From: Nostocoides sp039812405
GTDB taxonomy: Bacteria > Actinomycetota > Actinomycetes > Actinomycetales > Dermatophilaceae
Length of the DNA stretch: 31,061 bases
Reading direction: 5' to 3'
NCBI GenBank assembly: GCA_039812405.1
Contig: JBDIAL010000019.1
Location: 1-31,061, forward strand
Shown here one piece after another: positions 22,614 to 30,534 of the stretch. The notes beneath the pieces are model-generated. The model worked only from the letters and a program-made list of their open reading frames with translations. It searched no databases and was not told the DNA's origin. Position 1 is the first letter of the stretch. The number at the start of each line of letters is the position of its first letter. The position numbers were made by a program, and so were the translations under genes.

Positions 22614-24956
22614 ATGACGTCCTGGACGCTCACGGAGTCCGGCTGGGACCCGGGCCGAGCCAACTACTACGAGACCGTGCTCACCGTCGGCAACGGCCGG
22701 CTGGGCACCCGGGGGTCGCTCGAGGAACGGCATACCGGAGCCCTCCCCGGCACCTTCCTCGCCGGTGTCTACGACGCCTACGACGCCCCGGTGATCGACC
22801 TGGTCAACGTGCCGGACTGGCTGGCGACGGAGGTGCTCGTCGGAGGCATCCGGCTCGACCACGAGACCGCCACGGTCGCCGAGCACCGACGCACCCTCGA
22901 CCTGCGCACCGGCATCCTCACGCGGGAGACCGAGCTCGTCGACGACGCCGGTCGTCGCACCCGTCTGGTCACCCGGCGCCTGGCGAGCATGGACGACCGC
23001 GACCTGTGCGTCCTGCGGATCGAGGTGACGCCGCTCGACCACGACGCGGACGTCGAGATCCGGACCGGCATCGACGGGCACCGACGCAACCTCGAGCGGC
23101 TGCCCGCCTACCCGGAGGGGACCACCTTCGGGTGGGAGCGCAAGTGGGACAAGTGGGCCCGCTCAACGCACCTGCGCGAGACGGGTCGCGGCTTCGACGG
23201 GGCGGTCGGCACCCTCGTGACCCGCACCCTGTCCTCGGAGATCGACATCGCGTTCTCCTTCGAGCTGCGGACCGGGACGGAGCCCGTCGAGCGCCACGCC
23301 GTCCAGCGGCACGAGTACATCGGCGAGGAGCTGAGGTTCGCCGGGCGCCCGGGGGTGCCCGTCGTCGTGGAGAAGATCGTCGGCATCGCCACCTCACGCG
23401 ATCCCGGGGCGGCCGCGGGGGCGGCCCCCGACGAGCGGTCTCGTGCGGTCGTCGCCCGGCATGCCGACGGCGGGTATGCCGATGCCGCCGCGGCCAGCGC
23501 CAACGCCTGGGCACGGCTCTGGGACACCTCCGACTGCGTCATCACCGGCGACGACCGCGCCGCCCTCGCGCTGCGCCTGTCGATCTACCACCTGCTCATC
23601 GCGGCGAACCCCGACGACCCGACGGTGAACATCGGTGCGAAGTCGCTGTCCGGCGAGGGCTACCGCGGGCACGTGTTCTGGGACACCGAGGTCATGATGC
23701 TCCCCTTCTTCCTCTACACCCAGCCGCGCACCGCCCGGGCGCTCCTCGGGTACCGGCACCACACGCTGCCCGGCGCCCGCGCGGTCGCCACGGAGAACGG
23801 CACGCGGGGCGCGCGATACCCGTGGGAGTCCGCCGACACCGGGCTGGAGGAGTGCCCGGTCACCACCCCGGACGGCCAGAACCGGTTCTACACCCGGGAC
23901 GAGGAGATCCACGTCTCGGCGGACGTCGCATACGGCATCGCCTCCTACGTGACGGCGACCGGGGACGAGGACTTCCTCTTCGGCGACGGCGCGGAGGTGC
24001 TGTTCGAGACGAGCCGCTTCTGGGTCGACCGGTGCGAGGACGACGGCGAGCACCTCGTGCTGCGCACCGTCATGGGCCCGGACGAGTTCCACTCGCACGT
24101 CGACAACAACGCCTTCACCAACACGCTCGTCCGGTGGCAGCTGCGGCTCGCGGTGGACGTCTACGCGCGGATGGCGGCCGAGCGTCCCGCGGAGCTCGCG
24201 GCCCTCGCCGAGCGGATCGGGCTGGACTCGGCGGAGCCGGCCGGCTGGGCCACGGCCGCGGACCGGATCAAGGCGGTCGACAACCCGGACTGCGGGCTCA
24301 TCGAGCAGTTCGACGGCTACCTCGACCGCCTCGACCTCCCGATCACCGAGTGGGACTCCAACGACATGCCGAGGTACCCCGAGGGATACAACCACTTCAA
24401 CCTCGAGGACACCATGCTGCTCAAGCAGCCCGACGCGGTGATGCTCATGTACCTGTTCCCGGACGACTACTCGCTCGAGACGCGGCAAGCCAACTTCGAG
24501 TTCTACGAGGCTCGCACGCTGCACAAGTCGTCGCTCAGCCCGTCGATCCACGCGATCGTCGGCCTGCAGGTCGGGGACGCCAGCAACGCGGAGCGGTACT
24601 TCGCCCGGTCCGCGTTCGTCGACCTCGACGACAACCAGGGCAACACCGAGGAGGGCATGCACATCGCCTCCGCCGGAGGGACCTGGCAGATCGCCGTCCA
24701 CGGGTTCGCCGGATTCCGGCTCTCCGAGGGGCAGTTGCACTTCGAGCCCAACCTGCCGTCCTCGTGGGAGCGCCTCTCGTTCAGCATCCAGCACCGGGGC
24801 CGGCTGGTGCGCGTCGACCTCGGGCACGACGACGCCGTCTTCACGCTGAGCGACACGGACGAGGGTGAGGAGACGATCGTCGTCGACGGCCGGGAGACGG
24901 CACTGCGGCCGGGCAGCCCGGTCACGGTGCCGCTGCTCGCCGGGGCCGCCTCGTGA
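22614..24956 (+). CDS. GH65 inverting glycoside phosphorylase (maltose/kojibiose phosphorylase family)
   Basis: A 780-residue protein of full family length (about 750-800). Seen: the N-terminal beta-sandwich with ETVLTVGNGRLGTRG, the (alpha/alpha)6 barrel with GYRGHVFWDTEVMMLPFFLY, RYPWESADTG, and the catalytic acid E491 in VMGPDEFHSHVDNNAFTN (equivalent to E487 of Lactobacillus maltose phosphorylase), then NLEDTMLLKQPDAVMLMYLF and HKSSLSPSIHA (phosphate site). Known reaction: alpha-glucoside + Pi to beta-glucose 1-phosphate + acceptor. The beta-phosphoglucomutase gene overlapping its 3' end (GTGA) confirms the beta-anomeric product. Acceptor specificity (glucose, glycerol, rhamnose, other) cannot be read here. 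The SD is weak (GGGGCGG), suggesting coupling to the upstream gene. Confidence 0.92.
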   Translation: MTSWTLTESGWDPGRANYYETVLTVGNGRLGTRGSLEERHTGALPGTFLAGVYDAYDAPVIDLVNVPDWLATEVLVGGIRLDHETATVAEHRRTLDLRTGILTRETELVDDAGRRTRLVTRRLASMDDRDLCVLRIEVTPLDHDADVEIRTGIDGHRRNLERLPAYPEGTTFGWERKWDKWARSTHLRETGRGFDGAVGTLVTRTLSSEIDIAFSFELRTGTEPVERHAVQRHEYIGEELRFAGRPGVPVVVEKIVGIATSRDPGAAAGAAPDERSRAVVARHADGGYADAAAASANAWARLWDTSDCVITGDDRAALALRLSIYHLLIAANPDDPTVNIGAKSLSGEGYRGHVFWDTEVMMLPFFLYTQPRTARALLGYRHHTLPGARAVATENGTRGARYPWESADTGLEECPVTTPDGQNRFYTRDEEIHVSADVAYGIASYVTATGDEDFLFGDGAEVLFETSRFWVDRCEDDGEHLVLRTVMGPDEFHSHVDNNAFTNTLVRWQLRLAVDVYARMAAERPAELAALAERIGLDSAEPAGWATAADRIKAVDNPDCGLIEQFDGYLDRLDLPITEWDSNDMPRYPEGYNHFNLEDTMLLKQPDAVMLMYLFPDDYSLETRQANFEFYEARTLHKSSLSPSIHAIVGLQVGDASNAERYFARSAFVDLDDNQGNTEEGMHIASAGGTWQIAVHGFAGFRLSEGQLHFEPNLPSSWERLSFSIQHRGRLVRVDLGHDDAVFTLSDTDEGEETIVVDGRETALRPGSPVTVPLLAGAAS

Positions 24957-25720
24957 CGACGGAGAGCGGCGAGCGCGGTGCGGCCGAGGGTGGCATGGCC
25001 GAGCGCGGCGCGGCGGAACGCGGTCGCCCCGAGCCGCCGGCGTGCGTGCTCTTCGACCTCGACGGCGTGGTCACCGACACCGCCCGGGTGCACAGGCGGG
25101 CCTGGGGCGAGCTGTTCACCGACTTCCTCGACCGGCACGGGTCGCCGCAGCCCTACACCGACCGCGACTACATCGAGCACATCGACGGCAAGGCGCGGTT
25201 GGACGGGGTGCGGAGCCTGCTGCGCTCACGGCAGATCGGGCTGCCCGAGGAGGCCCCCGACGGCATGGACTCGGTCCGCTCGCTGGGCGAGGACAAGAAC
25301 GGGGCGTTCCTCCGGCTCCTCGACCGCGAGGGTGTGCAGGTCTTCCCGGACGCGGTGGCCCTGCTCGACGCCCTCGAGGCGAGAGGGGTGCCGCGAGCGA
25401 TCGTGTCGAGCTCCCGCAACGCCCGCGCGGTGCTCCGGGCGGCCGGGCTCGAGGGACGCTTCGCCGACATCGTCGACGGGACGGTGGCCGCCGAGCGCGG
25501 GCTCGCCGGCAAGCCCGCGCCGGACACCTTCCGGTATGCCGCGGAGCGCCTGGACGCCGATCCCTCCCGCAGCATCGTCCTCGAGGACGCGGTGTCCGGC
25601 GTCGCCGCTGGTCGGGCCGGCGGCTTCTGGGTCGTCGGCGTCGACCGCACGGGCGCCGACGCCGAGCTCCGCTCCGCCGGGGCCGACGAGCTCATGACGT
25701 CGCTGCAGAGCCTGGTCTGA
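24953..25720 (+). CDS. pgmB: Beta-phosphoglucomutase (HAD superfamily)
   Basis: A 255-residue HAD phosphatase-like mutase converting beta-glucose 1-phosphate to glucose 6-phosphate. Seen: motif I FDLDGVVTDTARVHRRAW with nucleophile D35 and acid/base D37, the cap domain with YIEHIDGKARLDGVRSLL (the conserved substrate loop of beta-PGMs), motif II VSSSRNA, motif III GKPAPDTF, motif IV VLEDAVSGV. Odd: an N-terminal tail of about 28 residues rich in Glu/Arg/Gly/Ala (ERGAAEGGMAERGAAERG) precedes the fold; ATG or GTG starts further in would shorten it. The GTG at 24953 overlaps the GH65 stop by 4 nt. Metabolic partner of the GH65 enzyme. Confidence 0.92.
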   Translation: MTTESGERGAAEGGMAERGAAERGRPEPPACVLFDLDGVVTDTARVHRRAWGELFTDFLDRHGSPQPYTDRDYIEHIDGKARLDGVRSLLRSRQIGLPEEAPDGMDSVRSLGEDKNGAFLRLLDREGVQVFPDAVALLDALEARGVPRAIVSSSRNARAVLRAAGLEGRFADIVDGTVAAERGLAGKPAPDTFRYAAERLDADPSRSIVLEDAVSGVAAGRAGGFWVVGVDRTGADAELRSAGADELMTSLQSLV

Positions 25721-25799
25721 GTCCCCATGAGGTCCTGGATGCATGCGAGGATCGGGTCCTCGGGGCCACTCCGACCCGAGTGCCGTGGGAAGGCGGGGC

Positions 25800-26990
25800 A
25801 TGAGTTCAGCAAGGGCACGGCCCGGGTCGCTCGCCGGTCTGCGGGAGTTCAACCGGGCGCGGATCAGCCAGGTGCTGCGCGCCGCCGGGGAGCTGAGCCA
25901 GGCCGACCTGGCCCGTCACACCGGCCTCGCCGCGGCGACGGTGTCCAACATCGTGCGTGAGATGGAGGGCGAGGGGCTCGTCACGATCGTCACGAGCGGC
26001 AAGCGCCGCTCGGTCCGGCTCCAGCGGGCGGCGGGCTTCGTCGCCGGCGTCGACTACGGACATCGCCACCTGTCGGTCGCCGTCGCCGACCTGGCCCACG
26101 AGATCCTCGGCGAGCGCCGCATCGAGGTCGTCGAACAGCACACCGCCGAGCACGGGCTGGCCCTCGCGGCCGAGCTGCTGCGCGAGGTCCTCGACGAGGC
26201 CGGGGTCGCCCCCGACGACGTCGTGAGCGTCGCCATCGGGCTCCCCGCACCCATCGAGGCGGCGACCACCCGGGTCGGCTCGTTGTCGATCCTGCCCGGA
26301 TGGGTCGGGCTGCCCGTCCGCGAGCTGGCGGTCGAGGCATTCGGGCTCTCGGCTCCCGTCGCCGTCGACAACGACGCGAACCTCGGCGCCCTCGCCGAGC
26401 ACCGCTGGGGCGCGGGGATCGGTGTCCCCGACATGGCATACATCAAGCTCTCCGAGGGTGTCGGAGCCGGCCTCATCATCGGCGGACGGCACTACGGCGG
26501 ACCGACCGGCACGGCCGGCGAGATCGGGCACATGACCATCGACGACCTCGGCGAGGTGTGCCGGTGCGGGAACCGCGGGTGCCTGGAGACCCTCGTGTCG
26601 GCCCGGCACGTCGTGTCGCTCCTCGAGCCGACGCACGAGGACTGCGAGACGATCCGGGACGTCGTGCGGCGGGCCGACAACGGCGACCGGGCGTGCCGGC
26701 GGGTGCTGGAGGACGTCGGCGCCCAGATCGGTCAGGCCGTCGCCGACCTGTGCAGCCTGCTCAACCCGAGCCTCGTCGTCGTCGGCGGGGAGCTCGCGCA
26801 GGCCCACGAGTACCTCCTGCCGGCGATGCACCGGGTCGTGGCCCGGTGCAGCGTCCCGGTCGCCGGGGAGCACCTGCGGCTGAGGACGGCCGCGCTCGGC
26901 GACCGCGCGCACCTGCTCGGCGCCATCGCCCTGGCCCTCGACCCGTTGCCCACCGAGGACCCGGGCCCTCCCCCGTCCGTCCTGCGCTGA
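25800..26990 (+). CDS. ROK family transcriptional repressor
   Basis: A 396-residue regulator of the NagC/Mlc/XylR type. Seen: an N-terminal winged HTH (GELSQADLARHTGLAAATVSNIVREMEGEGLV, 30-60), and the ROK domain with AVDNDANLGALAEHRWG (188-204), TAGEIGHMTIDD (238-249) and the zinc motif CRCGNRGCLET (C254, C256, C261). The ATP loop, DxGGTK in sugar kinases, reads DYGHRH here, so kinase activity is unlikely and the domain serves as sugar sensor. ATG 25800 has GGAAGG 6 nt upstream. It follows pgmB by 79 bp on the same strand and probably controls the MFS-PfkB-GH65-pgmB cluster in response to its sugar. A hairpin terminator follows at 27060-27108. Confidence 0.9.
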   Translation: MSSARARPGSLAGLREFNRARISQVLRAAGELSQADLARHTGLAAATVSNIVREMEGEGLVTIVTSGKRRSVRLQRAAGFVAGVDYGHRHLSVAVADLAHEILGERRIEVVEQHTAEHGLALAAELLREVLDEAGVAPDDVVSVAIGLPAPIEAATTRVGSLSILPGWVGLPVRELAVEAFGLSAPVAVDNDANLGALAEHRWGAGIGVPDMAYIKLSEGVGAGLIIGGRHYGGPTGTAGEIGHMTIDDLGEVCRCGNRGCLETLVSARHVVSLLEPTHEDCETIRDVVRRADNGDRACRRVLEDVGAQIGQAVADLCSLLNPSLVVVGGELAQAHEYLLPAMHRVVARCSVPVAGEHLRLRTAALGDRAHLLGAIALALDPLPTEDPGPPPSVLR

Positions 26991-27024
26991 CCGTCACTCC
27001 CCCGCAGGAGACCCGGCCCCTCCC

Positions 27025-27061
27025 CTGCATGAGACTGTCCAATTGGGTCGGATTCATGCAC
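27025..27061. repeat. 37-bp palindromic element, copy 2
   Basis: CTGCATGA (27025-27032) and TCATGCA (27054-27060) flank the same AT-richer core with CAATTG as the copy at 3433-3469, in the opposite orientation, with 35 of 37 positions matching. It directly abuts the terminator stem beginning at 27060. Confidence 0.8.
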
Positions 27062-27108
27062 GGTCGATGGATCCGCGGATGCGGCTGCCTGGCCCATCCA
27101 TCGACCGT
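27060..27108 (+). terminator. Large hairpin terminator after the ROK gene
   Basis: ACGGTCGATGGAT (27060-27072) pairs perfectly with ATCCATCGACCGT (27096-27108), 13 bp. The 23-nt loop can form an inner CCGC-GGAT-GCGG stem. It is followed by TTCTCCTGCTCT. Stem strength, pyrimidine/T run and position 69 bp after the ROK stop support intrinsic termination. Confidence 0.65.
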
Positions 27109-27132
27109 TTCTCCTGCTCTATGGTGTGAAGT

Positions 27133-28125
27133 ATGCCGCGTTCACGGATCCCTCACCTCGACTCTGCATCCGCTCACCCGACCATCGGCCGAAGTCGCGT
27201 CCGAGGTCGGATCGTGCCAGTCCTCGTCGCGCTGCTCACCGCGCTGGCGAGCGTCGGGGGGCTCGCGGTCCAGTCGGCGTCGGCGAGTCCGCGGACCGCC
27301 ACCGTGACGATCGGGGGGCAGGTCGCGACGCCGGCCACCTACACGGCGGCCGACCTCGCCGGGCAACCGCAGACGACGCTGCCGGACGAGCGCGGAGGCC
27401 ACCACGCGACGGACCTCACCGGCGTGCCGCTCGACGGCCTCGTCACGGCGGCGGGGCCGCAGACCCCCGACGTCAAGAACGCCGTGCTGCGGGTCAGCCT
27501 GACGGTCGCGGGCTCCCACCAGCGGGTGGCCGTGGCTCTCGGCGAGCTGGTCAGCTCCTTCGGCAACCACCCCGCGCTGCTCGTCACCCGCGGCTCGGTC
27601 CGTCATCCTCGGATCGACCTCGTCTTCCCCGGGGACCACGGCTACGCCCGGACGGTTCACGGCGTCTCACAGGTCACCGTCGCCGTGAGCGACCCGGCAC
27701 CGCCCGCCGACCAGCCCGCCGGGTCCGTCGCCGTCCGCACCGGGAGCGGCCAGGTCGTCCTCAGCGCGGAGCAGCTCGCCGCGCTCCCGGCGACCACCCT
27801 GGACGTCACCTTCGCCTCCGGCACCGGCCAGCAGACCCACACCGAGACCGGCCCGACCCTCGGCGCCGTGCTGCGAGCGGCCCGGCTCCGTCCGGGTCCG
27901 ACCACCGTCGTGTCGGCCCTCGCCACCGACGCCTACGTCGCGACCGTCACGCCGGCGGAGGCCACCTCGGGGCGCCGACCGCTGCTCCTCGCGCTCGTGC
28001 AGGACGGGCTGCCGCTCGACCAGCCCCGTCTCGTCGTCGACGGTGACGTCGCCGGGGGCCGCTACGTCAGCGGCGTCGTCGCCCTCGACGTCACCGGTGC
28101 CGCACCGCGCGGCTGCCGACGCTAG
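27133..28125 (+). CDS. Secreted protein with two tandem molybdopterin-domain-like repeats
   Basis: A 330-residue protein without a clear named family. Seen: a twin-positive N-terminal region then a hydrophobic core (IVPVLVALLTALASVGGLAV, 27-46) and a probable signal peptidase site after A51 (QSASA-SP), so it is exported. The mature part has two similar halves: GGQVATPATYTAADLAGQPQTTLP (about 61-84) with DLTGVPLDGLVTAAG, and SGQVVLSAEQLAALPATTLDV with TGPTLGAVLRAA. This 'G-V-P-x-x-(T/S)-x-x-(D/E)-L-A-x-L-P-x-x-T' pattern resembles the oxidoreductase molybdopterin-binding fold of sulfite-oxidase relatives, but no cofactor Cys is evident, so cofactor binding is doubtful. The ATG follows a short leader after the terminator at 27060-27108. 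Function unknown. The 217 bp after it contain no gene I can support. Confidence 0.72.
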   Translation: MPRSRIPHLDSASAHPTIGRSRVRGRIVPVLVALLTALASVGGLAVQSASASPRTATVTIGGQVATPATYTAADLAGQPQTTLPDERGGHHATDLTGVPLDGLVTAAGPQTPDVKNAVLRVSLTVAGSHQRVAVALGELVSSFGNHPALLVTRGSVRHPRIDLVFPGDHGYARTVHGVSQVTVAVSDPAPPADQPAGSVAVRTGSGQVVLSAEQLAALPATTLDVTFASGTGQQTHTETGPTLGAVLRAARLRPGPTTVVSALATDAYVATVTPAEATSGRRPLLLALVQDGLPLDQPRLVVDGDVAGGRYVSGVVALDVTGAAPRGCRR

Positions 28126-28342
28126 CGTTCCTGCATCCACGGTCCAGGGGCGGCTCCGGCATCGAGCTCGACAGCCGGACCGGCAATCGGTGACGTGGCC
28201 CGGGCTCCGGGTATGCCGCCGAGCACGGATCATGGTCCGGCGGCACGCCGTCGACGCCCATTGCCGGTCCGTCTGCAGGAGGCCGAGCCCTGGATCGCCG
28301 TCATCCCCGGCCTCACTCGGAAGGGGTCGTCGACGCGACGGA

Positions 28343-29491
28343 TCACGGGCGGGCGGCGTCGCCCGTGGGGAGCGTGACCGCCTCGCCCCGCGTGAAGGCC
28401 GACAGTCGCCCGCTCCACCGCCCGCCCGGACCGTGGAGGACGACCACGTCGGCCGTGAGGTCGACGGCGATCGTCACGAAGGTCCACAGCACCTCGGTGC
28501 GGTTGTGCACCCCGTCGGCCAGCAGCGCGGCCTCGACGTCGGCGAGGGTGTCGACCCGCCGGGTCACCCGGTCCAGCGCCGCGGCGCGGGCCGTGCTCTC
28601 GGCGAGGGACCGGTCGCCCGGGGGGAGCCGCAGCCCGTCCGCCGTCGCGTCGAGGTGGCGTAGGTGGTTGGTATGCCGCAGGATCGGGTATGCCGGGCCG
28701 TCCTCCCCACCGGGGTCGCCAGCCGTGACGGCCCACGTCGCCGACCGGCCCGCCGCGATCTCGACGAGGTCGACCCGGTGGGCCGGGCCGTCGGCCACGT
28801 CGAAGGCGAAACCCCCGGCGCACGGCACGCGGCACAGCGCCTCCCGGGCCGCCGCGCCGCCGGCCTGGCGCTGCGCGTGGCGGGCGACGAGATGGCGGCC
28901 CGCCCCGTCGAGACACGGGCTCGGGACGGGCACGTGGTCGACGCCGACGACGAGACCGGCCGAGCTCGCGACGAACGTATTGGCCGGCAGCATGCCCGGG
29001 TACCACACGGCAGTGAGCGCCGGGTCGCCGTCGATCGCGAGGGTGACCAGCCGGACGAGGCCGACGAGCTCTCGGTCCCCGTCCTCGTTGTGCCCGAGGA
29101 GGACGTGCCCCCCGCCGATCGTCGACACGTCGCTGCAGCCGGTGCCGTCGTGCCCGAGATCGCCGCGCAGGTTGTAGACCCACAGGTCCTCCTCGGGGAG
29201 CCCGGCCCCCTCGGCGAGCCACCCGATCTCCTGCGCCTCGACGGGCAGCAGTCGCCGGCTCGAGGCGACGACCCGCTCGAGTCGGTCGGCGCGGCGCCGA
29301 GCGGACCGGGCGACCCGGCTCCAGGCCCCTCCGGCCCGGTCGCGGCAGCGGCGGATGTCGTCGGCATGCGCCTCGCCGAGCGCGCGGAACACCTCGTCCC
29401 GAGCGCCCCGCACGACCGTCCACTCCAGACCGGCGACCGGTCCGGCATCCGTCACCTCGACCACGAGCCACCATCCATGAGCGACCATCAT
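28343..29491 (-). CDS. C45-family Ntn hydrolase / acyltransferase-like protein
   Basis: A protein of up to 382 residues resembling peptidase family C45 (isopenicillin-N acyltransferase, carcinine/beta-alanyl-dopamine hydrolase type). Seen: WLAEGAGLPEEDLWVYNLRGDL (91-112), then the autoprocessing site TGCSDVST with candidate N-terminal nucleophile C119, and GGGHVLLGHNEDGDREL. Known: members cut themselves before the Cys and then hydrolyse or transfer amide-linked acyl groups. Substrate unknown. The start is unclear: ATG 29491/29488 have no good SD, and GTG codons near 29464 are alternatives. Divergent from dhaK, with a 46-bp gap for the longest form. An 8-bp hairpin (28344-28351/28360-28367) spans the stop codon region. 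Confidence 0.75.
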   Translation of the reverse strand: MMVAHGWWLVVEVTDAGPVAGLEWTVVRGARDEVFRALGEAHADDIRRCRDRAGGAWSRVARSARRRADRLERVVASSRRLLPVEAQEIGWLAEGAGLPEEDLWVYNLRGDLGHDGTGCSDVSTIGGGHVLLGHNEDGDRELVGLVRLVTLAIDGDPALTAVWYPGMLPANTFVASSAGLVVGVDHVPVPSPCLDGAGRHLVARHAQRQAGGAAAREALCRVPCAGGFAFDVADGPAHRVDLVEIAAGRSATWAVTAGDPGGEDGPAYPILRHTNHLRHLDATADGLRLPPGDRSLAESTARAAALDRVTRRVDTLADVEAALLADGVHNRTEVLWTFVTIAVDLTADVVVLHGPGGRWSGRLSAFTRGEAVTLPTGDAARP

Positions 29492-29537
29492 GGAGCATCA
29501 TCGGAAGCGGGCAGGGCCCGAGATCGGAGGCGATGGC

Positions 29538-30533
29538 ATGAAGAAGCTCGTCAACGACCCACAGCACGTCGTGGGTGATGCCCTCGTCGGCCTCGAGGCG
29601 GCATACCGGGGCCGGCTGGCGGTGGACCACGAGCACCGGGTGGTCTACCGCGCGGACGCCCCCGTCCCGGGCAAGGTCGCGCTCGTCTCGGGCGGCGGCT
29701 CGGGACACGAGCCGTTGCACGGCGGCTTCGTCGGGCCCGGGATGCTCGACGCCGCGTGTGCGGGTGAGGTGTTCACCTCCCCCACCCCCGACCAGGTCCT
29801 CGCCGCGGACCGGCTCGTCGACGGCGGCGCCGGTGTGCTGCACATCGTGAAGAACTACACCGGCGACGTCATGAACTTCGAGATGGCCGTCGAGCTCGCC
29901 GACGGCCGAACCTCGGTCGCCACCGTCGTGACCGACGACGACGTGGCCGTCGAGGACAGCCTCTACACCGCCGGCCGACGCGGCGTCGGGGTGACCGTCG
30001 TCGTCGAGAAGATCGCGGGGGCCGCGGCCGACCAGGGCCGCGACCTCGCCGCCGTCGCGGACGTCGCCCGGAGGGTCAACGACGCGGGGCGCAGCCTCGG
30101 CGTGGCCCTCACCTCGTGCACGGTGCCGGCCGTCGGCCACCCGACCTTCGACCTCGCCGAGGACGAGATGGAGGTCGGCATCGGGATCCACGGTGAGCCC
30201 GGCCGGTTCCGGCAGAAGGTCGGCACGGCGGCCGAGATCGCCGAGCAGCTGGTCACCGCCGTCACCGACGACCTCGACTTCACCGGAGCCCCGGTCATCG
30301 CGATGCTCAACGGGATGGGGGGCACACCGCTCATCGAGCTCCATCTCATGTACGGCGAGGTGGCCCGGGTCCTCGCGGCCCGGGCGGTGACCGTCGCCCG
30401 GTGCCTCGTGGGCAGCTACATCACCTCGCTGGACATGGCCGGCTGCTCCCTCACCCTCGTGCGGGCCGACGAGGAGCTGCTCGGGCTCTGGGACGCGCCC
30501 GTCAACACCCCCGGCCTGCGATGGGGAGCCTGA
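29538..30533 (+). CDS. dhaK: Dihydroxyacetone kinase subunit DhaK
   Basis: A 331-residue substrate-binding subunit of dihydroxyacetone kinase. Seen: MKKLVNDPQHVVGDAL at the N-terminus, VSGGGSGHEPLHGGFVGPGMLDAACAGEVFTSP (50-82, phosphate and DHA pocket), HIVKNYTGDVMNFEMA (102-117), and EVGIGIHGEPG with H218, which in E. coli DhaK forms the covalent hemiaminal with the substrate. ATG 29538 has GGAGG 7 nt upstream; an in-frame ATG at 29490 would add 16 non-conserved residues. dhaL follows after 1 bp. Phosphoryl donor (PTS via DhaM, or ATP) is not visible since the operon leaves the window. Confidence 0.95.
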   Translation: MKKLVNDPQHVVGDALVGLEAAYRGRLAVDHEHRVVYRADAPVPGKVALVSGGGSGHEPLHGGFVGPGMLDAACAGEVFTSPTPDQVLAADRLVDGGAGVLHIVKNYTGDVMNFEMAVELADGRTSVATVVTDDDVAVEDSLYTAGRRGVGVTVVVEKIAGAAADQGRDLAAVADVARRVNDAGRSLGVALTSCTVPAVGHPTFDLAEDEMEVGIGIHGEPGRFRQKVGTAAEIAEQLVTAVTDDLDFTGAPVIAMLNGMGGTPLIELHLMYGEVARVLAARAVTVARCLVGSYITSLDMAGCSLTLVRADEELLGLWDAPVNTPGLRWGA

Positions 30534-30534
30534 G

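Noticed and set aside
25800..26990. ROK protein as a glucokinase
   Set aside because: It has an N-terminal winged HTH and a degenerate ATP loop (DYGHRH in place of DxGGTK), so it is a regulator.
28126..28342. A small gene or RNA between the secreted protein and the C45 gene
   Set aside because: No SD-preceded ORF with protein-like composition and no convincing structured RNA; nothing definable was found.
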